Virus record (IMG/VR): IMGVR_UViG_3300020215_000063
Location: 1-48,338 of that record
Strand: one strand, 5' to 3'
Source of the DNA: a virus
DNA: 48,338 bases
This document shows positions 18,298 through 26,282 of the stretch, one piece after another; the stretch's first letter is position 1, and the number at the start of each line of letters is the position of its first letter. Below the pieces are notes generated by a model, which worked only from the letters and a program-made list of their open reading frames with translations, did no database searches and was not told the DNA's origin. The position numbers and the translations under genes were made by a program.

Positions 18298-18543
18298 CTA
18301 GTTGCAGGTGCAAGCGCCGTTCGTCGGGGTGGTCGAGCAGTAGCCGATCACGCCCGTGTTCTTTTTGCAGAGGGCCTGGCCGTTCGCCGCTCCCGGTAGG
18401 CTCACGGTGAGCGTGGTGCCGGAGAGGGTGGCGGCGGTGATCGAGCCGGTGGAGACGACGTTCCCGGCGAAGTAGCCGACGACGCCGGTCGCGAGGGCGG
18501 CGATCACGGTCCCGACCGATAGTTCAGTGAACTGAGAGGGCAT
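18298..18543 (-). CDS. Small membrane-anchored protein beside the capsid gene
   Basis: 81 residues. Residues ~9-28 are hydrophobic (VGTVIAALATGVVGYFAG); the rest is a small Ser/Thr/Gly beta region ending with several Cys (LCKKNTGVIGYCSTTPTNGACTCN). The C-terminal style matches the fibre repeats elsewhere. A third example here of a fibre-like domain behind a membrane segment. Confidence 0.6.
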   Translation of the reverse strand: MPSQFTELSVGTVIAALATGVVGYFAGNVVSTGSITAATLSGTTLTVSLPGAANGQALCKKNTGVIGYCSTTPTNGACTCN

Positions 18544-18558
18544 CAGGAGGAGGGGGAA

Positions 18559-19572
18559 TCAGGCGAGGGTGGGCTTCGTGGTCGAGAGCGAGAAGATCGA
18601 GCCCTGGGGCTGGACGACGGCGAACGCGGCGAACTGGGTAACCAGGATCTTCGCCATGACGTTGTCGTGGTCCGTGAACTGCTGCTCGGGGGTCGGCTCT
18701 TCGGCCATCATGAGCTGCCAAGACTGCTTCGTGATGGACGAGTCCAACAGCGCCCAGCGGTAGATGTTGTCCGTGGTCGGGACGCCAAGGGCGTTGCGGT
18801 CGCCGTACTTGAGGGCGACGACCTTCATGGAACCCTTGCCGCCGTAGTAGTTGACGGCGTTGTTCGCGGTCTCCGGCGTGAGGCTGGAGCCGAACAGCTC
18901 GTGGCACTTGATGACCATGTCCATGTCGTTGGCGATGACGATGGTGTCGGGCTGCGGAGCGAAGTAGGTGCCGAAGTCGTCCGGCGTGTTGCGGACCATC
19001 TGGTTGATGGCGGTCGTCAGGTTAGCCTTGGAGAGCGCGGGGGCTCCGGACACGATGTTGCTGAAGGTCACGCCGCCGTAGCTGTGGTCCGTTGCGGCGA
19101 GGGCCTTGGAATCGCTCGTGGCGATGTTGTAGGCGGGCTTGCCGATGGGCGTGATCGTGGTCTGGTCGGCCTCGGAGAACGCCTGCATGGTCATTTCGAG
19201 GTCGAGGACGTTCACCAAGCGCTCCTTGAGGCGCTGGGCGGACTGGACCGTCTGTGCCTGGTTGTAGCGGTTGTTGAACTTGAACATCCGGCGGGTGATG
19301 TCGAGGCGATCACCGTACTGGATCTGCGTCTTGGAGAGTTCGTTACCCTTCTTCGGGTTCACGATCGGGTACTTCTCGTTCTCGTCGACGCGCTGCGCGA
19401 AGCCGGAGAGGCACACCGAGTTGAAGGTGACTTTCTCGCCGTCGCCGGGAGCCCAGGGCATCGAGGAGAAGAGGGAGCGGACGAGGTTGGGGCGGAGGTC
19501 CTTCAGTTGTTCGAGGACGGTGCGCTCCACGTTGTCCACGAATTCATTGAAGGCGACTGTGTTGTAAGGCAT
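18559..19572 (-). CDS. Major capsid protein
   Basis: 337 residues, a normal length for a HK97-fold capsid protein. Features of phage coat proteins: N-terminal FVDNVERTVLEQLKDLRP, a long helix region with RMFKFNNRYNQAQTV, TITPIGKPAYNIATSD, and VIANDMDMVIKCHELFG. Placed directly after the scaffold and decoration genes. Start follows a long C/T-rich leader (ACCCCCTCCTAGCCCCTCCCA) with no Shine-Dalgarno, although this should be the most highly made protein. Confidence 0.85.
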   Translation of the reverse strand: MPYNTVAFNEFVDNVERTVLEQLKDLRPNLVRSLFSSMPWAPGDGEKVTFNSVCLSGFAQRVDENEKYPIVNPKKGNELSKTQIQYGDRLDITRRMFKFNNRYNQAQTVQSAQRLKERLVNVLDLEMTMQAFSEADQTTITPIGKPAYNIATSDSKALAATDHSYGGVTFSNIVSGAPALSKANLTTAINQMVRNTPDDFGTYFAPQPDTIVIANDMDMVIKCHELFGSSLTPETANNAVNYYGGKGSMKVVALKYGDRNALGVPTTDNIYRWALLDSSITKQSWQLMMAEEPTPEQQFTDHDNVMAKILVTQFAAFAVVQPQGSIFSLSTTKPTLA

Positions 19573-19596
19573 TGGGAGGGGCTAGGAGGGGGTAAA

Positions 19597-19992
19597 TCAG
19601 GCTGCGATGGTGGTCTGGTAGGACTTCATGAACTGGACGTAGGCCTTGCCGGTGCTCACGCCGTCCCAACCAACGATCAAAAGGTCGTTGTTGGACTCCG
19701 TGAGGGTGGCGCCCGTGGAGGTTTCGAGGTCGGCTTCCTCGCCGATCTCGTCGGCGGCCATGGTGCCGGTGGTCACGTCAACAACCCACTCGTCGCCGGG
19801 GTGGTTGATGTCGATGGTGCAGTTGGTGGACGACGTGGCGGCTGCGACGGCAACGCCGACGATGGCCTTGGCGGTCGCGGCGGCGACCACTTCGCCGTTT
19901 TCGTCAAACTGTACGGCGGCACCGGCTGCGATGGTGCCCGCCGAGGGGTAGACCTTGAACTCGGACGTTCCGGTCCTGCGGATGAAACTCAT
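19597..19992 (-). CDS. Head decoration-like protein
   Basis: 131 residues, beta-rich and Ala/Thr/Val-heavy (GTIAAGAAVQFDENGEVVAA, KAIVGVAVAAATSS). The pattern of a repeated 'AAGAAVxFDxxGxVxxA' beta barrel is typical of DUF2190-like capsid decoration proteins, which trimerise on the capsid surface. Lies between scaffold and coat genes. Confidence 0.65.
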   Translation of the reverse strand: MSFIRRTGTSEFKVYPSAGTIAAGAAVQFDENGEVVAAATAKAIVGVAVAAATSSTNCTIDINHPGDEWVVDVTTGTMAADEIGEEADLETSTGATLTESNNDLLIVGWDGVSTGKAYVQFMKSYQTTIAA

Positions 19993-20010
19993 GATGGGAA
20001 GGGAAAGGGG

Positions 20011-20580
20011 CTAGATTTGCCCGCGTTCCTTCTTCAACTGCTGCTGCTTCAGCCAGGTCTCCTTCGAGTACCCCCATTCGGCAGCGGCCTTCGGGTCGAA
20101 GCCCTCTAGCTCGGTGCTTTCCAGGTTGCGGGTGCTCGCGGCGGGGCCGGAAGCGGTAGCCTGCTGACGCTCTAAACGTGCTTTATCGGGGTTGGCCTGG
20201 TAGCGGAGCTTGGCAGTCTCCAGGGCGTAGTCCCTGGGGATGCCGCGCGCGACGTCGGCCTTGTACTGCTCGTCGCCGTAGGACTCGATGTCGGCCTTGT
20301 TCTGGAATTCCCAGAGCTGGTCCTTCGTGACGTAGGGGGTGTCGTCCTTCGGCTCCGGAGTTTCCTCCGGCTCGTCGGAGATGCCCTTCTGGACTTTATC
20401 CAGGCGTCCCTTGTAGCGGTTCTTTTCACGTTCGGCGGCTGAGTGCTCCTCCTGGAGCTTCTGGAACAGCGGATGGCTTTTGACCATCTCATCCGTCAGA
20501 GCGGGTGGGTCCACTTTGGGGGTCTGCTCCGATCCGGAGCCAGTGGGGGCAGCCTGGGGCTGCGGGTTGGCGTCTGTCAT
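20011..20580 (-). CDS. Scaffolding protein
   Basis: 189 residues, highly charged and helical (LQEEHSAAEREKNRYKGRLD), low in aromatics, with a Pro-rich linker (SDEPEETPEPKDD). This is characteristic of phage head scaffolds, which guide coat assembly and leave before packaging. Order portal-scaffold-decoration-coat supports it. Confidence 0.75.
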   Translation of the reverse strand: MTDANPQPQAAPTGSGSEQTPKVDPPALTDEMVKSHPLFQKLQEEHSAAEREKNRYKGRLDKVQKGISDEPEETPEPKDDTPYVTKDQLWEFQNKADIESYGDEQYKADVARGIPRDYALETAKLRYQANPDKARLERQQATASGPAASTRNLESTELEGFDPKAAAEWGYSKETWLKQQQLKKERGQI

Positions 20581-20602
20581 GTGTAATGGGGAAAGTGTCT
20601 AG

Positions 20603-20655
20603 CTCTCGGCTAGGTTTCGGGGCGGGAGTGAAACGCCCCAAGACTCAGCCGAGAG
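20603..20655. other. Large nested RNA hairpin ahead of the head operon
   Basis: A 9-bp outer stem (CTCTCGGCT/AGCCGAGAG) and a 6-bp inner stem (GGGGCG/CGCCCC) are separated by symmetric 7-base internal loops. It lies in the only long gap of the packaging/head run, just before the scaffold gene. Being near-symmetric it would fold on either strand. Possible roles: RNase processing site, attenuator, or stability element. Confidence 0.6.
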
Positions 20656-20718
20656 AGAACAACAGTGTTGTGAAAGGGCGGGGGCTAGACGGAATCCTAT
20701 CCGTTCCGTTACCCCGGC

Positions 20719-20910
20719 TCATGCACGACCGCCTACGCTGCGGGCGGTGAATTCCTTGTAGCGGTGGATCACGGCTCGGACGAAGCTCTGGGAGTTGTAC
20801 TTCTCCCCCGTCATCCGCTCGATGGCCGCGACGGTACGCGGGACGGTCCGCTCCTGCTGAAAGACGTAGATGATGAGCTTCTGGTAGCGGGTGAACTCAG
20901 GCGGCATCAT
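20719..20910 (-). CDS. Small helical protein, possible HTH
   Basis: 63 residues: FTRYQKLIIYVFQQERTVPRTVAAIERMTGEKYNSQSFVRAVIHRYKEF. The spacing of two helices with 'VAAIERMTG..YNSQSFVRAVIHRY' is helix-turn-helix-like. Its ATG overlaps the upstream gene by 14 bp. No family assigned. It may regulate the following capsid genes or be a small portal accessory. Confidence 0.5.
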   Translation of the reverse strand: MMPPEFTRYQKLIIYVFQQERTVPRTVAAIERMTGEKYNSQSFVRAVIHRYKEFTARSVGGRA

Positions 20911-21208
20911 GCGACGGGAGGGAGGGCTTCATCACCTCGGGCAGGAAGTCGGCGGGCCGGGGCTTGCGCACGTCTTGTGCCGTCTGGTTCTGCTTGCCCA
21001 GCGTGTCTTTCATGATCTGGCTGCGGATGAACAGCGCCCCCATGCGGTCCTGGTCGCGGTTGCAGGTGTAGGACAGTTCCGTCAGCCGCCTATAAAGCGC
21101 CTCCCGCAGTGGCCTGGAGAGCGTTTTGAGGAGTTCCCTGTCCTCCGGGCTGGGGAATAGTTGCTCCTGCGTTTGCCGGAGCAGCCATCGGTTGAGGTAC
21201 TTGAGCAT
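20897..21208 (-). CDS. Helical protein overlapping the portal 3' end
   Basis: 103 residues if it starts within the portal gene: MLKYLNRWLLRQTQEQLFPSPEDRELLKTL reads as a normal amphipathic protein although 119 bp overlap the portal's low-complexity tail in another frame. No start signal is obvious there. An internal ATG (position 21043) would give 48 residues after the portal stop. Both options remain open. Confidence 0.5.
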   Translation of the reverse strand: MLKYLNRWLLRQTQEQLFPSPEDRELLKTLSRPLREALYRRLTELSYTCNRDQDRMGALFIRSQIMKDTLGKQNQTAQDVRKPRPADFLPEVMKPSLPSHDAA

Positions 21209-23246
21209 TGGGCTGGGCGGAAAGGGGCTGCTGGTTCAGTTCCATCTGCTGGAGCTTGCCGAGGAGGTCTTTGACCTGCGTAAGTTTCTCGGAACCCTCC
21301 TCGTCGGTCTTGAGGACGCGCTTCGGGTCGATGCTGGCGAACTCCAGCGTCTCGGCGGCGAGCTTGTCGAGGTCGAGGTTCTGGTAGCCGAGCACAGACG
21401 CGAGCTGGACGAGGAAGTCGGTCGCCGTTTTGAAGTTCTGGGCGTCCTGGTTCTTCATGTCCCCGAGCATGCGCTTGGAATCGACGATGCAATCCGGGAG
21501 CATCCCGCACTCGATGTACTCGGCGGGGTAAACGTACTCTTTCACGAGCGGGATGTAGCTCGTCTCGACCTTCATGTCCTTGTCGATGACGAGGGTGTTG
21601 TCGGTCTCGTTGTAGTTGAGCTTCCGCGTCTTGGTGGTCGTGAAGTCCTCCCGCATCTTCTCGCCCTTGAGCGGGATGTACTGCACCCGCTTTCTCTCAG
21701 GCTTCTTGTCCTTCTTCTTGCTGTTGAGGTTTTTGTAGTCGGAGAGGGGCTTCTTCCCCGCCTTGATGGCTTCCCGGGCCGTCTTCACGTCCTCCTCGGT
21801 CATCTCCTCGTAGTCCTGGACCGTGAGCACCGTGAGCGAGTTTGCGAGGAGCAGGGAGCCGACCGGCCTGAACACCTCGTTTTCGAGACGCTGGAGGCGT
21901 TGCTCGGCCCCGCGGTTGGCCAGGCGGATGCGCTGGGCGAACTCGAAGGCCGTCTTGCTGGTGTCCCCCACCATCTGCTGGTGGTTGACGCCCGTGGCCG
22001 GGATGGTTTGCTTGTCGAACATTTCCACCATCGCCTGGGTGTCGTCGATGCGCGCGATCCCCAGGGGCATGGGGGTGATCTCGCCGTCGATCAACTCGGC
22101 ACCGTACAGGCGGTTGGCGTCCACGTCGATGTAGCTGTCCGCGTTCGCCCCCTTGTAGTTCAGGGCAACCGTCTGGCTCCAGCGGTAGTTGTCCAGGTTC
22201 ATGTTAAAGATCGTCTGCAAGGCCGTGTCCTCGCCCTCGATCCTCTGGGGAAGGCCCATGCCGTAGGGGCAGTGCTGGCCGTCGTACCCCTTGTCGTAGG
22301 AGTCGAAGAACGTCCCCCAGCGCAGCGAACACAGGCCGGGGATGTTCAACCCCGTCGAGCGCAGGACCACGCCGTCCTTCACCTCCTCGTGAATCTTCAG
22401 GGAGGTGTCGAAGATCAGGATGCCCAGGTCGTCATCCGTGGGCGTCGAGGCGTGCCCGTCAGATTCCGTCCCGAAGGACTTGGCGTAGTAGCGGAGCACG
22501 TCGCGGATCTCGTCCTCATAGCGGTAGAGACAGACGTGGCTCCCCTTCGCGATCAGGTCGAGGTTGATGTAGGGGTTCGGTTCGCACCGCCCGAACTCCT
22601 GGGCGAACTGGTTCCAGGTGATGATGCGGCGGCGGAGGCACGAAGGGACCTGGGTCGAGTCGTCGATGTTCGGGTTCCGCCAGCAGTTCATCGGGTTCAC
22701 GGCGCGGACGCCGACCCTCGCGCGGCGGTAGTCGGGGGCCTGGACCGACTCGAAGTTCCCCTTGTCGTCTTTGATCCGGAGCGTGCGGCGGGGGTAGTCG
22801 ATGTACACCTCGAACACGCCGGAACCGAGGACGAAGTAGTCCCGGAAGAACATCTCCTGGTGGAGCTTGTACTGGCAGTCGGAGAGCACCTTCTTGATCA
22901 GGTGCTTCCAGATGATCGTCTTGATGTGGTCGGACGGGCCGAAGGGCTCGAAGCTGAAATCGGGTTCGCCTTCGGTCATCTGCTCGATGCCCTTGTCGAT
23001 GATCGTGCGAGTCCCGCCGAAAAAGATCCTGGACACCTCGTCCGTGGGCTTCATGGTCTGGACGACGTTGTAGATCTTCATGCCCCGGATCGCCTTCGCG
23101 TCCCATCCGGTGTTCCTGCGGTAGTCCCGCATGTACCGCGAATCCTCCTGGTCCCAGTCGCGGAGCTTCCGGTGCTCGTCACTCATCTCTCCGTTTTGAA
23201 GACGCTCCTTGGGGTCGATCTCGTGGTAAAACGGGAACAGGGGCAA
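21090..23246 (-). CDS. Portal protein
   Basis: 718 residues. Large mixed alpha/beta protein with portal-like elements: FFGGTRTIIDKGIEQMTEG, a central ALNYKGANADSYIDVDANRL, and a long C-terminal helical region ending in a Pro/Gln/Ala tail. It follows the large terminase and precedes scaffold, as expected for the dodecameric DNA channel. The start given is TTG; an in-frame ATG at 23186 (MSDEHRKLRD) with GGAG nearby is an alternative. Confidence 0.8.
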   Translation of the reverse strand: MPLFPFYHEIDPKERLQNGEMSDEHRKLRDWDQEDSRYMRDYRRNTGWDAKAIRGMKIYNVVQTMKPTDEVSRIFFGGTRTIIDKGIEQMTEGEPDFSFEPFGPSDHIKTIIWKHLIKKVLSDCQYKLHQEMFFRDYFVLGSGVFEVYIDYPRRTLRIKDDKGNFESVQAPDYRRARVGVRAVNPMNCWRNPNIDDSTQVPSCLRRRIITWNQFAQEFGRCEPNPYINLDLIAKGSHVCLYRYEDEIRDVLRYYAKSFGTESDGHASTPTDDDLGILIFDTSLKIHEEVKDGVVLRSTGLNIPGLCSLRWGTFFDSYDKGYDGQHCPYGMGLPQRIEGEDTALQTIFNMNLDNYRWSQTVALNYKGANADSYIDVDANRLYGAELIDGEITPMPLGIARIDDTQAMVEMFDKQTIPATGVNHQQMVGDTSKTAFEFAQRIRLANRGAEQRLQRLENEVFRPVGSLLLANSLTVLTVQDYEEMTEEDVKTAREAIKAGKKPLSDYKNLNSKKKDKKPERKRVQYIPLKGEKMREDFTTTKTRKLNYNETDNTLVIDKDMKVETSYIPLVKEYVYPAEYIECGMLPDCIVDSKRMLGDMKNQDAQNFKTATDFLVQLASVLGYQNLDLDKLAAETLEFASIDPKRVLKTDEEGSEKLTQVKDLLGKLQQMELNQQPLSAQPNAQVPQPMAAPANAGATIPQPGGQGTPQNALQATAGGAL

Positions 23247-23287
23247 GTTTCAGTGGGGCAACTTACACTCCGAGCGAAGGATACACC

Positions 23288-23422
23288 CTAGCGCAAGGCG
23301 CGGTAAATGGACGGACGCTTGGGATGCTCTCTTCGCTTGACGCGCTCTTCCATTCGCTGCTTGGCGGCAAGTGCTTCGGGCTCGTCCTCCAGGGGCTCGG
23401 TGGTCTGGGAATAGTCATCCAT
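23288..23422 (-). CDS. Small charged protein between terminase and portal
   Basis: 44 residues: MDDYSQTTEPLEDEPEALAA, then a basic helix (KQRMEERVKRREHPKRPS). Overlaps the terminase stop by 8 bp. Possibly a packaging accessory; no family recognised. Confidence 0.55.
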   Translation of the reverse strand: MDDYSQTTEPLEDEPEALAAKQRMEERVKRREHPKRPSIYRALR

Positions 23423-24677
23423 GCACACCAGCGTAGATCGAGCGGCGGGGTTTTGTCTGCTTCTTCTTCTCGACGAGCTGGGCGGCCATGCCCGCGCACT
23501 GGAACGCATCCGCCCCGTGGCTCCACGGCGTGTCGTGCTCTGGCTCGGGACTGGTCTTCTGGGTCTCGGGATCGAACTTGTAGGCGTACCGCTGAAGACA
23601 GACAATCCCATCGGCGCAGTTCTCGCGGTCCCACCACGAGTTGCCCATGATCGACCGGGCTGCGTCGATGGCGAGCGCCTTCCGTGGGGTCCGCTGGATC
23701 GGCTCCTGGACGCCGGAGAACACGGAGCGCATCTGATTCAGGATGCTCTTCTCCTGGCCCAATAGTTCATTGGCCGCGTCGTGGGGGAGGTAGTGGTTCC
23801 CGTAGGCGTAAGGAAGCTCTTTGAGGTACTTGATGTAGTGACTGAAGTGCTCCCCGGAGTTCTCGTAGTAGCGGATGAAGCGGAACTGCCCGCCGATGGT
23901 CTGCATGAACCATACGGCGGTCTTGTCGTTCCTCCCAAGGTCCCAGTACGTGTTCACGGGCTTCAGGGGGTCGTAACGTACTTCGGTGATCCGCTGCTCC
24001 TCGACGGCCTTCCCGATCTCCTTGGCGAACACGGCACCTGCGACAGCAGCTCGGCACTCCCCGAGCCAGACGTTGCGGTACTCTTCGGGGTCGGTGGCCT
24101 TGCAGTGCTCCATCTCTTGGCGGAGCACGTCCGGGAAGTAGGGGTTCTGGTCGTAGTTCACCTTCCGGACGATGGCGTAGGGCGGCGGATTCGCCACAAG
24201 CCTCTGGTACGTCGGGGAGTCGGGCAGATCGGGGTTGAAGGTGGCGATGATCTCGGAGTCCTTGGCGCGGATCGTGGGGAAGATGACCTTCCACGAGGCG
24301 TCCGAGACGGTTTCCGCCTCCTCCACCCAGAACTTCTTCACGTCGTACATGGATTTGATGTTCGCGATGTTGTGGTGCAAGCCGACGAACGCGAAGCTGG
24401 TCCCGTTCTTCCCCCGGATCTCGGTCTTGAGGACCTGGTAGAAGTCGGACAGGCCGTGGACGGCGATCAGCTCGGCGAGCATCTCGTGGACGGAGTCCTT
24501 GATGGAATTCTGGTACTCGCGGGCGCAGACGATCTTCATCGGCTCGCTGGCACCCACGGCCAGGAGGTAGCGGCCCACGGATTCGGACTTCGCCCCGCCT
24601 CGTCCGCCGTGGAAGACCTTCAGGCGGCAGGGCGTGAAGAGTTCCCGGAAGGCGTAGGGGATTTCAATCGGGATCAT
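23415..24677 (-). CDS. terL: Large terminase subunit
   Basis: 420 residues, normal for PBSX/terminase_3-like motors. Walker A at residues 24-31 (GGRGGAKS), Walker B in KKFWVEEAETVS, and the RNase H-like nuclease with its Asp in YWDLGRND and near the end in HGADAFQCAG. It cuts and pumps phage DNA into the head. Start MIPIEIPYAF overlaps the upstream zinc-ribbon stop (ATGA); a longer frame of 28 extra residues is only that gene's shadow. Confidence 0.92.
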   Translation of the reverse strand: MIPIEIPYAFRELFTPCRLKVFHGGRGGAKSESVGRYLLAVGASEPMKIVCAREYQNSIKDSVHEMLAELIAVHGLSDFYQVLKTEIRGKNGTSFAFVGLHHNIANIKSMYDVKKFWVEEAETVSDASWKVIFPTIRAKDSEIIATFNPDLPDSPTYQRLVANPPPYAIVRKVNYDQNPYFPDVLRQEMEHCKATDPEEYRNVWLGECRAAVAGAVFAKEIGKAVEEQRITEVRYDPLKPVNTYWDLGRNDKTAVWFMQTIGGQFRFIRYYENSGEHFSHYIKYLKELPYAYGNHYLPHDAANELLGQEKSILNQMRSVFSGVQEPIQRTPRKALAIDAARSIMGNSWWDRENCADGIVCLQRYAYKFDPETQKTSPEPEHDTPWSHGADAFQCAGMAAQLVEKKKQTKPRRSIYAGVHG

Positions 24678-24844
24678 CGGGAGTGGGAACCGCCCGCCCA
24701 GCCTTCTCCGACGAACATCACCGGGGGGACGCTGATCTCTCGCTCCATCAGCTTTCCGCACAGGCAGTAGGCCTTTCCGGGCTTCCCCATCGGGTAGGTC
24801 CGTTCGGCCGTGTTCCCGCAGCGGCAGCGGTAGGCGTATCTCAT
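24674..24844 (-). CDS. Mini zinc-ribbon protein
   Basis: 56 residues starting MRYAYRCRCGNTAERTYPMG, with two CxC pairs (RCRCG and YCLCGK). The layout is that of FmdB-type small zinc ribbons. Coupled to terL (ATGA) and to the preceding gene (4-bp overlap). C/T-rich sequence precedes it (ACCCCCTTCCA). Confidence 0.6.
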   Translation of the reverse strand: MRYAYRCRCGNTAERTYPMGKPGKAYCLCGKLMEREISVPPVMFVGEGWAGGSHSR

Positions 24845-25155
24845 TGGAAGGGGGTAAATTCTTTCACGGGGTCGTTCTTGATCCTGATGCCGAAGCCCGT
24901 GTCCGTCTGGGAGAGACCGTCGAGCATCTTGGCCATGTCCGATTCCTGGGCGGTTCGCTCCGGGTAGCCCGCGTAGTGCTTCACGTACCGCAGGGAGTTG
25001 CGGAACCGCTCGTTCAGGGCTCCGAGAGTAGCGGGGGTTATAGGTCCCTCGATCTTGTCGGCGAAGCGGATGCCGTTCCCCCGAAGGGTGTAGTAGGTCA
25101 CGCCGTCTTTCTGGAACTTGTAGTAGTCGGTGACTTTCAGGACGCGGCGCTGCAT
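24841..25155 (-). CDS. Hypothetical protein upstream of terL
   Basis: 104 residues: MQRRVLKVTDYYKFQKDGVTYYTL, then NGIRFADKIEGPITPATLG and a helical, charged end. No family recognised. Position between small and large terminase suggests packaging or a DNA-binding accessory. Confidence 0.6.
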   Translation of the reverse strand: MQRRVLKVTDYYKFQKDGVTYYTLRGNGIRFADKIEGPITPATLGALNERFRNSLRYVKHYAGYPERTAQESDMAKMLDGLSQTDTGFGIRIKNDPVKEFTPFQ

Positions 25156-25250
25156 TGCATCGTGGGGAAGCGGAAGACGGGGGGCTCGTCGATCTCCTCC
25201 TGGTACGGGTAGGCCCGAATGAACTCGGATTCGGGAACGTCAGGCTCCAT
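25137..25250 (-). CDS. Overlapping 37-residue ORF
   Basis: MEPDVPESEFIRAYPYQEEI... ending CSAAS. Starts 11 bp inside the small terminase gene's end and ends 19 bp inside the next gene. It fills an 84-bp gap that otherwise has no gene. Acidic and Pro-rich; no family. Low-to-moderate support. Confidence 0.4.
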   Translation of the reverse strand: MEPDVPESEFIRAYPYQEEIDEPPVFRFPTMQCSAAS

Positions 25251-25557
25251 CGGGTTTGACGAAGGTGATGGTGATGCTCTGCTCAACCGGTCCCCCGTCC
25301 TTCCCCGACAGCTCGACGGCCTGGTTTGCCTTCCCGTCTATCCGGTCCCCGAACTCCTTGAGGGCGGTCACGTCCCCGTCGGCGGCCTTCTCGACGAGCT
25401 TGCGGGCGAGGATCTTCTTCCGGGGCTCCTTGCTCCCTTCCGCCACCTCCTCGGCGGCTTCCATCAAGAGACCGCGCCAGGTCCAGGGCTCCATCGGTCT
25501 CCCTTCGCGGTTGATGTTCTGGGGGTTGACGTTGAAGCCTGCTACTGGTGTAGCCAT
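25240..25557 (-). CDS. Probable small terminase subunit
   Basis: 105 residues. N-terminal GFNVNPQNINREGRP, then WTWRGLLMEAAEEVAEG and a helical KKILARKLVEKAADGDVTALKEFGDRIDG stretch, ending with a beta-strand tail. The 'A..GD..ALK.. .RIDG' motif is typical of small terminase-like proteins, which recognise phage DNA. Position upstream of terL supports this. Confidence 0.65.
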   Translation of the reverse strand: MATPVAGFNVNPQNINREGRPMEPWTWRGLLMEAAEEVAEGSKEPRKKILARKLVEKAADGDVTALKEFGDRIDGKANQAVELSGKDGGPVEQSITITFVKPDGA

Positions 25558-25594
25558 AGTTAATTGATTGTTACGTTAAGCTGACCCTACACCT

Positions 25595-25765
25595 TCAGGG
25601 CCGTTCTGAAAAGAGATCCCGTACCGCGCGGCTCTTGGAAAGCTCGGCCGCCAACTCACGGTGCAGGTCACGCATCTGTTGATCGAACTTCCGCCGGATC
25701 ACGAGCGGCCCATGCCTCTGCCCGCGAGGAACGCCTGCCAGCCACCAGAGGAAACCAATGAGCAT
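25595..25765 (-). CDS. Small membrane protein
   Basis: 56 residues: MLIGFLWWLAGVPRG, a short hydrophobic start, then a basic/acidic helix (RRKFDQQMRDLHRELAAELSKS). Its ATG overlaps the preceding TAA (TAATG). A small inner-membrane anchored coiled-coil, i-spanin-like in layout but short. Confidence 0.5.
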   Translation of the reverse strand: MLIGFLWWLAGVPRGQRHGPLVIRRKFDQQMRDLHRELAAELSKSRAVRDLFSERP

Positions 25766-26106
25766 TAGGGCTTGTCTGGGAAGAGCTTCTCGGCTGTGGT
25801 CAGTCCTTCCTCGGAGAGCTTCGGGGGCAACTCGAACATGTCGAGGAACACAGTCATCAACCGGGCGTAGAGCCTTCCTCCCTCGTCCATGTGGCTGCTC
25901 TCGATGTCCCGGAGGACGCGCGGCTCAAGAAGCATGACGCGGTTCGTGAACTCCTCCACCGCCTTCCTGCGTTCCCTCTCGATGAGGGCGAGCAGACGGT
26001 GGATGACAGGAACGTGTGCAGAGAACGAGCTGCCGCATTCGGGATCGAGTTGTTTCAGGATGCTGTCGATCTCCTCCCGGAGCTGGTTGGTGGGGTCAGG
26101 GTTCAT
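25765..26106 (-). CDS. Helical hypothetical protein
   Basis: 113 residues: MNPDPTNQLREEIDSILKQLDPECGSSF, then helices rich in Arg and Glu. No family recognised. Overlaps the preceding gene by 4 bp (ATGA). Confidence 0.6.
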   Translation of the reverse strand: MNPDPTNQLREEIDSILKQLDPECGSSFSAHVPVIHRLLALIERERRKAVEEFTNRVMLLEPRVLRDIESSHMDEGGRLYARLMTVFLDMFELPPKLSEEGLTTAEKLFPDKP

Positions 26107-26282
26107 AACGCAAGGAGAAGGGGTAACGTCACGGCTGCAAGCGGGAGGATGAGCCAGCCCAGCTTGGGTTCCATTGCCTTCGCAGCCATCCGCTGCGGCT
26201 CTGCGAGGTCCTGCCATTTGAAAGACGCGAGGGATTGGAAGCGATCGACAAGGACCTTCGCTGTCTTGGGGTTAGAGGTCAT
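26103..26282 (-). CDS. C-tail-anchored small membrane protein
   Basis: 59 residues: polar helix (VLVDRFQSLASFKWQDLAEPQR) followed by one C-terminal membrane segment (LGWLILPLAAVTLPLLLAL). Overlaps the upstream lipoprotein end by 11 bp. Function unknown. Confidence 0.55.
   Translation of the reverse strand: MTSNPKTAKVLVDRFQSLASFKWQDLAEPQRMAAKAMEPKLGWLILPLAAVTLPLLLAL

Noticed and set aside
21126-23291. A 721-residue plus-strand open frame opposite the portal gene
   Set aside because: High GC makes long antisense frames common; this one has low-information Val/Leu/Arg/Gly/His-rich sequence and no start signal. The portal on the minus strand is clearly the gene.
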